DNA of 38,735 nt, taken from assembly GCA_012523015.1 (NCBI GenBank), contig JAAYJI010000246.1, positions 1 to 38,735 on the forward strand, written 5' to 3'. The stretch is from Candidatus Hydrogenedentota bacterium. GTDB taxonomy: Bacteria; Hydrogenedentota; Hydrogenedentia; Hydrogenedentales; CAITNO01. A model generated the notes under the pieces. That model worked only from the letters and a program-made list of their open reading frames with translations. It made no database searches and was not told the DNA's origin. Made by a program: the position numbers and the translations under genes. This document shows positions 17,616-25,552 of the stretch, piece after piece. How positions within the stretch are numbered: position 1 is the first letter of the stretch; every line of letters starts with the position of its first letter.

Positions 17616-18767
17616 ATGAACTGCCTGCGTGTATTGGTCGTGGATGACGAAAGCTATATTCGCTCCGCCATTGAACGTACCTTGGCACCCTTACAATTTG
17701 TTATGCCCGACATTGAGGAAACGGTGTGTTTCGAGTTTGAAGGCGCCGACTCGGCGGAAGAGGCCGCGCTGCGCATCCAAAGTGCAGACAAGCCCGATAT
17801 CCTCTTGCTCGACTTGAAATTGCCGGGCATGAGCGGGATTGACTTGTTGGAGATCATGAAAGATAATCTGACGGAAACGCTGACCATTATGATCACCGCC
17901 TACGCCTCCATCGAAACAGCGGTACGCGCCACGAAAAGCGGCGCCTATGATTTTCTCGCGAAACCTTTCAGTCCCGACGAACTGGAACAAGTCTTACATA
18001 AAGCCGCACGCCATCTGGTGGTGGCGAAACGGGCGCGCCGGCTCGCACAAGAACAAAAAGAAATTCGCTTTGAATTTCTCTCCGTACTCGCCCACGAATT
18101 AAAAGCGCCGCTCAACGCCATGGAAGGCTTTCTCAACACGATCATTGACCATACGGCAGGCAACGATCCCGCCGTCTATGAAGAGATGATGAAACGCTGC
18201 CTCACGCGCGCCCAATATATGCGCAAGTTAATCATCGATCTCCTCGACTTGACGCGTATCGAATCAGGACGCAAAAAACGCGTCTTGGAAAAGGTCAAGC
18301 TCGAAGAAGTGGCAAAACGCGCTGTGGAAACGATGCGCCCCGATGCGAGCGCACGGGCAATCACCATCAGCCTAGCGTGTACCCCTGAGCTCACTTTGCA
18401 AGGGGATGCGGGCGAAATCGAAATCGTGTTGAACAATCTGATTTCGAATGCCGTTAAATATAATCTGGACAAGGGGAAGGTGCATGTGCGCTGCGCAGAC
18501 AGGGGCGAAAATATTATCATTGAAGTCAGCGATACGGGCATCGGCATGAGCGAAGCCGAAGCGGCACAGCTGTTTAACTCTTTTGTGCGCATCAAAAATG
18601 AAAAGACTTTTGGTATTCATGGCAGCGGTTTGGGGCTTGCCATCGTTAAAAAAGTGGCCTTGCTCTATGACGGTACTGTTTCTTTGAAGAGCACACCCGA
18701 CCAAGGCAGCACCTTCACTGTTACCCTTCCCCGTATAAAAATGGATTCTGCCTCCGAAAAAAGGTAG
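17616..18767 (+). CDS. Receiver-histidine kinase hybrid (N-terminal receiver, C-terminal kinase)
   Basis: A 383-residue cytoplasmic protein. The N-terminal receiver (residues 1-125) has DD at 10-11, phospho-acceptor D66 in LLLDLKLPG and K116 in FLAKPF. A HisKA domain follows with H160 in VLAHELKAPLNAMEGF, then a HATPase with NNLISNAVKYN, DTGIGMS and GSGLGLAIVKK. No membrane segment or PAS domain is seen, so its input is probably phosphorylation of its own receiver, as in phosphorelay intermediates. It starts 3 bases after the previous stop with AAAGGA upstream, implying coupled translation. Confidence 0.92.
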   Translation: MNCLRVLVVDDESYIRSAIERTLAPLQFVMPDIEETVCFEFEGADSAEEAALRIQSADKPDILLLDLKLPGMSGIDLLEIMKDNLTETLTIMITAYASIETAVRATKSGAYDFLAKPFSPDELEQVLHKAARHLVVAKRARRLAQEQKEIRFEFLSVLAHELKAPLNAMEGFLNTIIDHTAGNDPAVYEEMMKRCLTRAQYMRKLIIDLLDLTRIESGRKKRVLEKVKLEEVAKRAVETMRPDASARAITISLACTPELTLQGDAGEIEIVLNNLISNAVKYNLDKGKVHVRCADRGENIIIEVSDTGIGMSEAEAAQLFNSFVRIKNEKTFGIHGSGLGLAIVKKVALLYDGTVSLKSTPDQGSTFTVTLPRIKMDSASEKR

Positions 18768-18810
18768 TATATCTTCTGTAGATCATTTCCGAAATGTGGG
18801 AGATTGTGTC

Positions 18811-19173
18811 ATGCAGATTAAAACCATCCTCGTAATAGATGATGATCCCGATATTCATTTTTTCTGTAAGAGCCTGTTGGAAGCGGAAGGCTATACGGTG
18901 AGAACAGCGATCAATGCAGCGGCCGGCTTAAAAGCCGCACGGGAAATCAGTCCCGATCTGGTCATTCTCGATATTATGATGGAAGAAATTAATTCGGGCT
19001 ATAAGGTGGCGGAGGCATTGGGCAAAGAAGTACCTATCCTCATGTTTTCGTCCATGCTCAACCCCTCGGATACGATTTTCAATCCCGACGAAGTTCCCTA
19101 TCGCGACGTAATCAGCAAACCCATTGCCGGCGAATTGCTGTTGCGCAAAGTCCGCGAGATTATCGGAGACTAA
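18811..19173 (+). CDS. Stand-alone receiver-domain response regulator, last gene of the hydrogenase operon
   Basis: A 120-residue single receiver with DDDPD at 10-14, acceptor D54 in VILDIMMEEI and K103 in ISKPIAGE. TGGGAG lies 8 bases before the ATG at 18811; the frame also opens at GTG 18796, which would place the ribosome site inside the gene. It lies 43 bases after the hybrid kinase and closes the cluster. Like the receiver at 17211 it has no output domain, so it must act by protein contact or pass phosphate onward. Confidence 0.9.
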   Translation: MQIKTILVIDDDPDIHFFCKSLLEAEGYTVRTAINAAAGLKAAREISPDLVILDIMMEEINSGYKVAEALGKEVPILMFSSMLNPSDTIFNPDEVPYRDVISKPIAGELLLRKVREIIGD

Positions 19174-19260
19174 AGCGGGCGCCCCACAATCCCCACCCCT
19201 TGTCATTACCCGGCGTATACTGCTGCTGCGCCCCGGCGCACTATGGCTCATAACAACGCG

Positions 19261-19731
19261 TCATGATGCGCGGTCGTGAACCAGCGAGGTTTCGTCACAG
19301 TCGGGGAAGAGCGGACACTGGAGACAGTCCTTGAAGACCTTATAGGGTAATTCGGAACGGTCGACAGCAACAAAGCCCATATGTAAAAAGAAATCCGGAA
19401 TCCGTGTTAGCGCATAGACGCGCTCAATTTCAAGGGCTTCCGCTTCTTGAAGTACTGCTTCCACCAATCTGCGCCCGATACCTTTGCCGCGCAAATCTTC
19501 CCGTACCACGAGTGAGCGCACTTCCGCCAAATCGATCAAGTCGATATGAAGGGCTACCATGCCGCCTACACCGCGCTCATCTTCATAGACATAAAAATCT
19601 CGGGCATTTTCAAAAAGCTCCTCCAGTCGCCGTGAAAGTACCTGCCCTTTATCAGCGGCTTCATCCAGTAATTTCTTCATCGCGAAGATTTCGGTGAGTT
19701 TGGGTTTGCGAATTGTACCTGTTACTTCCAT
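19261..19731 (-). CDS. GNAT-family N-acetyltransferase
   Basis: A 156-residue cytoplasmic GNAT protein. The acetyl-CoA motif is VREDLRGKGIGRRLVEAVL (R/Q-x-x-G-x-G/A), preceded by strands LAEVRSL and followed by a C-terminal CLQCPLFPDCDE cysteine cluster. This tail and the LTRIPDFFLHMGF block resemble the small ArgA-type acetyltransferases proposed to make N-acetylglutamate in bacteria without classical ArgA. No arginine gene is near, so that role is only a possibility. The ATG at 19731 has only a weak AGG upstream. Confidence 0.85.
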   Translation of the reverse strand: MEVTGTIRKPKLTEIFAMKKLLDEAADKGQVLSRRLEELFENARDFYVYEDERGVGGMVALHIDLIDLAEVRSLVVREDLRGKGIGRRLVEAVLQEAEALEIERVYALTRIPDFFLHMGFVAVDRSELPYKVFKDCLQCPLFPDCDETSLVHDRAS

Positions 19732-19877
19732 AAATAACCTGAACTTTACTATATCGTGTTTGCAGCAAATGCCAATACACCCCTTCTATGGGGCACAAAA
19801 CAAAATTGTTTCATATGGGTTGGAACAGCGGAGTCTCCTATTGTACACCGCCCTTGTCATGGACCGAAGTGTTTGGT

Positions 19878-19898
19878 AAAAAAGGCGCACGCTTTTTT
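19878..19898 (-). terminator. Possible terminator after the papain-like protease
   Basis: On the minus strand, 12 bases after the protease stop, six A, a GC-rich core (GCGTGCGCC) and six T form an imperfect hairpin with a T tail. It is short, with a bulge in the stem, so it is a moderate call. Confidence 0.4.
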
Positions 19899-19909
19899 GC
19901 TACGGGCTT

Positions 19910-21682
19910 TTATGCCTTTCTTCGTCGTCGGGACAGCATGAAAGCGCCTGTGCCGAGGGCTAGGATTCCCACTATAATCCCGCTGCCCAGCGGCATCGCG
20001 TCTTCCGGGAGCACCTCAAGTATAAAGGGCGTGCTCGAATAGACCTGATCATTATCGTTCATGACCTGCAGTTGATACACGCCGGCATCGCTCAGGTCTA
20101 CCGATAAGATAACATAAGAAGTGCCGTGTTCGCCGGGGATGGGGACGCCATCCTTGACCCACACATAGCCCGTGATTGTACCGGGTATATTTTGCACAAG
20201 ACTTTTCAATTCGATCCGTGTCCCCGTCGTGGTACGGGGCGAACCAAGGATGGATACAACAGGGCTTGGCGGCGTTACATGACCGGTCATTGCTTTGATG
20301 CAGATATTCCCATCGGGCATATACGCACTGTAGTCTTCATAGGTGACGCCGTCAGGACTAAAATAGCTTTGTGCCGGTCCACCCGTCGTTTGCGAAAAAC
20401 CGGGAATCGAAATTTCCACCGGAATCGGGTAGCCCATCCCCGGCGTCTCATAGCGGATACGGACGGTGAAATAGGCGTCTTCCTCAATCGTTAAAGGCTC
20501 GGGCAGAGCGATCACGTGATACCCGGCATGTTCCAAAGAAACAGAAAAGCTTAACAACGGATTGGAGAACTGATAATTGACCGCGCCGCCGTCGTAGATA
20601 ATAATTTCAAGATTGGCATTGTTCGACAAGACATAGGTACCCACGGATACCAAGCTTTCCGTCGCCTCTGCCTGAAATACGTTGGCAGCATAGACAACCG
20701 TAGAGGGAGGAAATCCCTGCGATGAGACATGACCTAAAGGGTCGTATTGATAGATACGCTCCCAAGGATATACTTCCGTCAACTCATAGAATCCGGTAGC
20801 TATTTTACAGGCTTGGTGATCGTAATAGGAGATGAAAAAATAGCCGTGGTCTCCGAAGAGGGTACCCCAACTATTCTTGCAAATCCAAGCCCCTTTGCCC
20901 GGCGCGCCGACAACGGTCTTATTATTATCCCAGCCCACAATCGTAACCATATGATTCAAGACCTCAGATCCGTTGTAATAGTAGCTTGCGGAACTTACGT
21001 CGAAAGCATTGTTCATCCATGTCATAGGCGTAATAACAGGGCCCCGGTTCATGACGGCAGCCTTGATCGGATCTTGCCCGTTAGGAGCGCCATTTTGTAG
21101 ATCGGCGTAGAGTGTCGCTTCACCCAAGCGTTTCTGAGGTGCTGCGCCCGGAACAGGCCCCGTGATCGCATGCTGATTATAGGGATCGTCGCTCTCTTTG
21201 AGAGGGCCGCTCCAGCGTGAGAGATAGGCCATGGCAAGGGAATCATTACCGCCGGCGCAGGCGTCCCACAAAAACCCATGGGTATTTTTCATGTGGTTTT
21301 CTGAAAAGTCCCACGATTCGCCCAGATGGATTTGACACCACGCTTCTAAAGCGGCACAGGTCGAAAAGGCCCAACAAGCGCCGCAAATTCCCTGATCCTT
21401 GATTGGAGTCAAGGTTATCGTGTCGCGCCAATCAAAGCGCTCCGGATAGACGGAATCGGCTTTTTCTGCGCCGAGCTCACAGAGGTGAGACCAGTCCACC
21501 GGACCGGGCACATAGCCATAGTTTCTCGCCCCGTCACCCTTGCTCTGTTGTTGGGCAGTAAAGGCAGGGTTGAAGGGGGCGGTCTCCAGTGTTTGCGCCA
21601 AAAGACTCGCGCCGCTCAGCAATCCAATCAGGATTGCCGTGCAGAAAATCGAATAGTACCGATCGTGTTGCTTGCTTACCAT
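19910..21682 (-). CDS. Secreted papain-like (C1A) cysteine protease with Ig-like domain and C-terminal membrane tail
   Basis: A 590-residue exported protease. A signal peptide ends near residue 30 (SLLAQ). The catalytic domain starts at about residue 80 with Q97 (oxyanion) and C103 in QGICGACWAFS; the catalytic His is H244 in LNHMVTIVGW and the Asn is N270 in CKNSWG, so the triad is complete. The short pro-region (about 50 residues) lacks a recognisable papain inhibitor domain. Residues 300-460 form a beta-rich region, then an Ig-like segment near 475-560 and a tail of PLGSG, a hydrophobic helix and RRRRK. That tail resembles PEP-CTERM-like sorting signals. AGGAGG precedes the ATG by 10 bases. 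Confidence 0.92.
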   Translation of the reverse strand: MVSKQHDRYYSIFCTAILIGLLSGASLLAQTLETAPFNPAFTAQQQSKGDGARNYGYVPGPVDWSHLCELGAEKADSVYPERFDWRDTITLTPIKDQGICGACWAFSTCAALEAWCQIHLGESWDFSENHMKNTHGFLWDACAGGNDSLAMAYLSRWSGPLKESDDPYNQHAITGPVPGAAPQKRLGEATLYADLQNGAPNGQDPIKAAVMNRGPVITPMTWMNNAFDVSSASYYYNGSEVLNHMVTIVGWDNNKTVVGAPGKGAWICKNSWGTLFGDHGYFFISYYDHQACKIATGFYELTEVYPWERIYQYDPLGHVSSQGFPPSTVVYAANVFQAEATESLVSVGTYVLSNNANLEIIIYDGGAVNYQFSNPLLSFSVSLEHAGYHVIALPEPLTIEEDAYFTVRIRYETPGMGYPIPVEISIPGFSQTTGGPAQSYFSPDGVTYEDYSAYMPDGNICIKAMTGHVTPPSPVVSILGSPRTTTGTRIELKSLVQNIPGTITGYVWVKDGVPIPGEHGTSYVILSVDLSDAGVYQLQVMNDNDQVYSSTPFILEVLPEDAMPLGSGIIVGILALGTGAFMLSRRRRKA

Positions 21683-21898
21683 GACAATAGAGCCTCCTAT
21701 GCTTTACACGTTAAACACTGCCTTCTTGGGAAATAATCCGAGCTGGATCGTTGCTTCGGGCTTCCTCGTTATGCAAGCCTATGCCTACTTCATGAGACGC
21801 GTTAATTTTTTCTTAAAAGACTAATACTGCCATACCATAAGTTTACCACATTCGCAGATCTGCAATACTTGTAAAAAGAGGCGCAACAAAGGCGTTTT

Positions 21899-22921
21899 TT
21901 ATTTACGGGCATGGGCCAATTTAATAATCAAGAGTTCTAGTAAAAGGCTCATATCCGCATTGGTATTTCTCAGTGCGAAGTGGGTTTTCGTGCATAAGGC
22001 CATGGCGGCTGCCAAGCGCTTCGGCGAAAATTTCTGGGTGAGGGGCTGCACTTTTCGCGCCACAAAGGGGCTGTCCAGCTTGAGGTGGGTATGGGGATGG
22101 GCGCGGTAGGCGGATTCCAGCAGCCAATTCACGATGCCTAAGATTTCATCGGCGCTTTTGTCCATGGCAATGAGATCGTGCAGCTCTTTGAGCGCAGCGG
22201 CGGCGTTGGATTCGGCAATGGCGTCGGTAAGCGCCCATACCGTTGCTTCTGCCACATCCGCACTTGCTGCCAAGACGTCTTCTTCGGTGATCTTATCGCG
22301 GGGCTGCACAAAGTTAACGATCAAATTGAGGGCATTGCTCATGTCGCTCATTTGCGCGCCCACGCGGTCTATGAGCAAGGCGACCGCCTTGGAATGAATG
22401 GTTTTGCCCCGCCCGTCGATCTGTTCTTTGATCCAGCCCTGGTATTCCGCTGTGCTGAGCTGGCTTGCTTCGATGACAACGCCCTGCGCCTCGGCTAATT
22501 TATAGAGCGCTTTGCTGCGATTCACCGACTGGGACACCAAGATCAAAAGGGTCGTGTCTGCAGGCGCTTCCAGATACTGGAGCAAGGGTTGGAGGGGCGA
22601 GCGCTTATCGGATGCCATATCCATATAGACATGGGCGTTTCGCACCAAAATGACGCGGCGTTCCGCAAGAAAGGGAAGGGTCCGCGCTTCTTCGATCACA
22701 CTGCCCGGCGCTGTTTCTTCTGCGTAAAAGGAAGAAAAGATCAGGTCTTTCATGCCGGGATCCACATAGGTGGACATAACTTTATCTAAGGCCATTTCAA
22801 CCAAAAAAGGCTCGTAAGTGTCTTTCTTGGCACGCCCGCTTTTCCCCGGCACAAAAAGCAATACCTTGGGCGCATCGTTTTTCCCAATCGATTTCATAAA
22901 CTCAACAACGTTGAGTATCAT
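21899..22921 (-). CDS. holA: DNA polymerase III delta subunit
   Basis: A 340-residue clamp-loader subunit that opens the beta sliding clamp. Recognised by overall HolA layout: an N-terminal AAA-like domain without an intact ATP site, the FLAERRVILVRNA segment, LLILVSQSVNRSKALYKLAE, a WIKEQIDGRGKTIHSKAVALL middle domain, and a C-terminal helical collar ending KLAHARK. Length is typical. Its ATG directly follows the lptE stop (TAAATG), so translation is coupled. The lptE-holA order is also found in enterobacteria, supporting both calls. Confidence 0.88.
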   Translation of the reverse strand: MILNVVEFMKSIGKNDAPKVLLFVPGKSGRAKKDTYEPFLVEMALDKVMSTYVDPGMKDLIFSSFYAEETAPGSVIEEARTLPFLAERRVILVRNAHVYMDMASDKRSPLQPLLQYLEAPADTTLLILVSQSVNRSKALYKLAEAQGVVIEASQLSTAEYQGWIKEQIDGRGKTIHSKAVALLIDRVGAQMSDMSNALNLIVNFVQPRDKITEEDVLAASADVAEATVWALTDAIAESNAAAALKELHDLIAMDKSADEILGIVNWLLESAYRAHPHTHLKLDSPFVARKVQPLTQKFSPKRLAAAMALCTKTHFALRNTNADMSLLLELLIIKLAHARK

Positions 22922-23509
22922 TTACCAAGGCTCCACGACAAGATAGAAGAGGTCTGTGGCGAGTTGTTCCAATGCCTCTGAAACAGCCTGATTCTCTTCT
23001 TCCGTTGCAAAAGACCGTACTTTAGCGAGGTAAACCTCGGCATTGCCGCGCAGCCGATCCGAGGAGATTCCGGCAGCTTCTGTATTGAAACTGGTCTCGC
23101 CCGCCACCAAAGGATTTTCCCACAGCACTTCCCCGGTCTTCACATCAGTGAGCCGTGCGGCGGCCGTCACAACGAGCAAGGATTGGGTTACTTTATCGTC
23201 GCGATCGTGGGTGACCCCTTTTCGATGCAGACCGAGGATCACCCCTTCAAGGAGCAGATCCGCTTCCTCGGCAGGCGCCACTTTCAGACGCGTATCGGTG
23301 ATGAATTTTCGGACCAAAGCATTGGTGAGCGGCGCTTGGAGATCGTACTCACCGGTTTCATCATAGAAAGGAGAAACGGCAATAGATTGATACATGGGAT
23401 CCAAGGAACTGGTCGTTGTATACCCGCATCCACTAAGTATAACCGCTGCGAGCAGAGCCAATCCCGCTGCCAAAGCGATGGGCTTGGCATCTAATAGGGC
23501 AGTGGTCAT
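22922..23509 (-). CDS. lptE: LPS-assembly lipoprotein LptE
   Basis: A 195-residue outer-membrane lipoprotein that plugs the LptD barrel in lipopolysaccharide export. The signal peptide ends in a clean lipobox VILSGC with C28 as the lipidated residue, directly followed by GYTTTSS, typical of LptE (GCGY). Next come the IAVSPFYDETGEYDLQAPL block and a C-terminal helical part. The ATG overlaps the bamD stop by four bases (ATGA) and the stop abuts the holA start, so the three genes form a tight operon. lptD is not in the window. Confidence 0.87.
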   Translation of the reverse strand: MTTALLDAKPIALAAGLALLAAVILSGCGYTTTSSLDPMYQSIAVSPFYDETGEYDLQAPLTNALVRKFITDTRLKVAPAEEADLLLEGVILGLHRKGVTHDRDDKVTQSLLVVTAAARLTDVKTGEVLWENPLVAGETSFNTEAAGISSDRLRGNAEVYLAKVRSFATEEENQAVSEALEQLATDLFYLVVEPW

Positions 23510-24501
23510 AGTTCAGCCTGAAGCCCCGATTGGTATTTATCGCCAATATGCACGACTCCTTCATTCGTTTCCAGCCAAGCGCTCGCCACTTCCGCACTCT
23601 CCGTATCGGAGAAATCACGAACCAAGATTTCATAATAAAGTTTCGCGGCGGAATATTCGCGGCGCTGTTCGTAGAAACGAGCAGTCTGGAGCCGTTGAAG
23701 GGCAATGGATTCTCTCATGTCCACTTTGATGGCGTCCAGCTCTTCGCCGCGATCATCGTTAGGGAATCGCATTTTAAAATCGTCAATCGCGTCAATGGCC
23801 ATTTCGCTGGGAGCCTGATCATATTCCGGCGGTAAGGATGCTTTGTAATAGCAGTTGGCAAGCCCAAAGGAAGCATCGGGAACCCAGTCAGAAGCGGCAT
23901 AATCTTCCATTACACGGCGGTACTCAAAGGCAGCATCAATATACTGCGACCGTGCATAGTGGCAGAGACCGATCTTATACTGCGCTTCCGCAGCGGCAGG
24001 CGCGAAAGGCTGATTGTCCACAACCATGGTATAGACTTCCGCCGCCCGTTTATAAGGGCGGTTACGGAAGAGACGGAATTTTTTACCCGATTTCGCAAGG
24101 CCACGATCATAATAATAGTCGCCAATATCGTATTGTTTGCGCACTGCTTCCTCATAGTGGTCGGAGTTCGGATAAGCGGCAATGAGCTGTTGAAAGGCTT
24201 TTGCCGCGTCCATGCGCCGCCCGCGCGCCAACAGTATCTCGCCTCGGAGAAATTGATTTTCGTCGGCAAGAACGTCATCACCATAAAACTCCACGAACTT
24301 GTTGGTCTCGCGAAAAGCTTTTTGGTAATTCCCGTCCATCAGCAAGCTGCGGGCATACTCGATCTGCAATTCGGGCGTTTCTTTAGGCATCTTTTTCAGG
24401 TTGATAAAGCGCCCCGTCTGAGGCGTCCAAACCCATTGCGCCTGAGCCAGACCACAGACCAATAGAAGCATTATTGTTAAGAAACAGGAAAGCTTTCGCA
24501 T
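23506..24501 (-). CDS. bamD: Outer-membrane protein assembly factor BamD-like
   Basis: A 331-residue periplasmic TPR protein. A Sec signal peptide (to AQAQ, residue 22) carries a Cys at 16 but no standard lipobox, unlike enterobacterial BamD. TPR-like repeats start at about residue 45 (ELQIEYARSLLMDGNYQKAF), then FQQLIAAYPNSDHYEEAVRKQ and AAEAQYKIGLCHYARSQY, which match the BamD/YfiO layout. It probably joins the BAM complex that folds barrels into the outer membrane. At 331 residues it is longer than the usual 245. Without the lipid anchor it could be another TPR assembly factor. It heads the operon with lptE and holA. GGAG lies 10 bases before the ATG. Confidence 0.8.
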   Translation of the reverse strand: MRKLSCFLTIMLLLVCGLAQAQWVWTPQTGRFINLKKMPKETPELQIEYARSLLMDGNYQKAFRETNKFVEFYGDDVLADENQFLRGEILLARGRRMDAAKAFQQLIAAYPNSDHYEEAVRKQYDIGDYYYDRGLAKSGKKFRLFRNRPYKRAAEVYTMVVDNQPFAPAAAEAQYKIGLCHYARSQYIDAAFEYRRVMEDYAASDWVPDASFGLANCYYKASLPPEYDQAPSEMAIDAIDDFKMRFPNDDRGEELDAIKVDMRESIALQRLQTARFYEQRREYSAAKLYYEILVRDFSDTESAEVASAWLETNEGVVHIGDKYQSGLQAEL

Positions 24502-24575
24502 ATAGGGTATTCTCCAAAAGTAGCCACCATATTCGGCTTTAAAAGATGCCGTAACCGATACTCCATTGTCGAAAA

Positions 24576-24604
24576 TATTAACAGATTAGGCTAAGATGAA
24601 ACAA
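24576..24604 (-). promoter_or_regulatory. Putative bamD-lptE-holA promoter
   Basis: TTGTTT (24599-24604) and TTAATA (24576-24581) on the minus strand are separated by 17 bases. The site lies 75 bases before the bamD start. Visual call only. Confidence 0.42.
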
Positions 24605-24856
24605 ATACCCTATCGTCGAATCGGGTCGGTCCTACGCAAATTTTGGCTTGGGAGCGGAGATTTCTGCTTGACTACTGGTTTGAAGGCAAATTTGAAGAAT
24701 AAAAGTAATTTCTGCGCCTCAGCGCACAGCCTTCTGCTTTATGTTGCGCCGCCGCCGCAGCCTAAACTTTGGGGGATCCGATCAAAAGTGATATCATAAT
24801 TTCCTCTATCCGTTTTGTGTGAATCATCTGCCCCACCACGTCAAGGGAGAAAATGC
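24605..24856. other. Divergent intergenic region between bamD and apt
   Basis: The bamD start and the apt start are about 355 bases apart. The region holds the bamD promoter-like site at one side and an apt promoter-like site at 24769-24797. No gene or stable repeat is seen between them. Confidence 0.5.
24769..24797 (+). promoter_or_regulatory. Putative apt promoter
   Basis: TTGGGG (24769-24774) and TATCAT (24792-24797) are separated by 17 bases, about 60 bases before the apt ATG. CATAAT at 24795-24800 is an alternative -10. Confidence 0.38.
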
Positions 24857-25378
24857 ATGGATCTGGCTTCTGTAATTCGCAATATTCCTGATCATCCGAA
24901 GGCGGGCGTTCAGTTTAAAGATATTACGACCTTGCTCATTCAACCCAAAGCGCTGCAAGAGGTCATCAGTCGTTTTAAAAAGCGCTACTGCGATCAACAG
25001 CTCGATGCCATTGTTGGCGTTGAAGCGCGGGGCTTCATTTTCGGCACTGCCCTCGCCTACGCCATGGAACTGCCTTTCATACCGGCTAGAAAACCGGGCA
25101 AACTGCCGGCAGCGACTATCCAAGAGTCTTTCCAACTGGAATATGGAACAGACAGCATCGAAATACATACGGACAGTATTCAAAAAGGACAACGTATCCT
25201 CATTGTTGATGATCTGCTCGCCACAGGCGGTACCGTCGCCGCCACACAACGGCTGGTACAGCGCTTAGGAGGCGACGTGATAGAAGCCGCCTTTGTAATT
25301 GAACTGCCCCAGTTAAAGGGCAGGGCAGCCTTAGCGCCCTTGTCGGTCTTTTCACTGCTTCAGTTTGATGATCCTTGA
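24857..25378 (+). CDS. apt: Adenine phosphoribosyltransferase
   Basis: A 173-residue cytoplasmic purine-salvage enzyme that makes AMP from adenine and PRPP. The N-terminus MDLASVIRNIPDHPKAGVQF and the FKDITTLL block are typical, VGVEARGFIFG follows, and the PRPP-binding motif is RILIVDDLLATGGTVAA near residue 115. The ATG at 24857 has AAGGGAG 9 bases upstream; the frame extends to 24815, but the extra 14 residues do not fit the family. Length is the standard 170-180. It is transcribed away from bamD and toward the sialidase fusion, separated from it by 174 bases. Confidence 0.95.
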   Translation: MDLASVIRNIPDHPKAGVQFKDITTLLIQPKALQEVISRFKKRYCDQQLDAIVGVEARGFIFGTALAYAMELPFIPARKPGKLPAATIQESFQLEYGTDSIEIHTDSIQKGQRILIVDDLLATGGTVAATQRLVQRLGGDVIEAAFVIELPQLKGRAALAPLSVFSLLQFDDP

Positions 25379-25552
25379 CGAAGACGGTGCGCACACTCTA
25401 GGAAGAACAGGATTTTATTTTGATCGTGTTACTCCCTCAATGATGAACATTACAAACCCCCATCTATATCCACAGAACTAAAACAGCGATAAAGAAGGTT
25501 TGTTACTTATATACAAAAAGAAATGCATGCTGATCGTTATAAGGAGAATTAC

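Noticed and set aside
19220-19250. GC-rich hairpin TGCGC-GCGCA after the last receiver as a terminator
   Set aside because: The stem is only five base pairs and no T-run follows.
21854-21863. Perfect palindrome GCAGATCTGC
   Set aside because: Only 10 bases with no second copy and no clear promoter next to it; expected by chance at this size.
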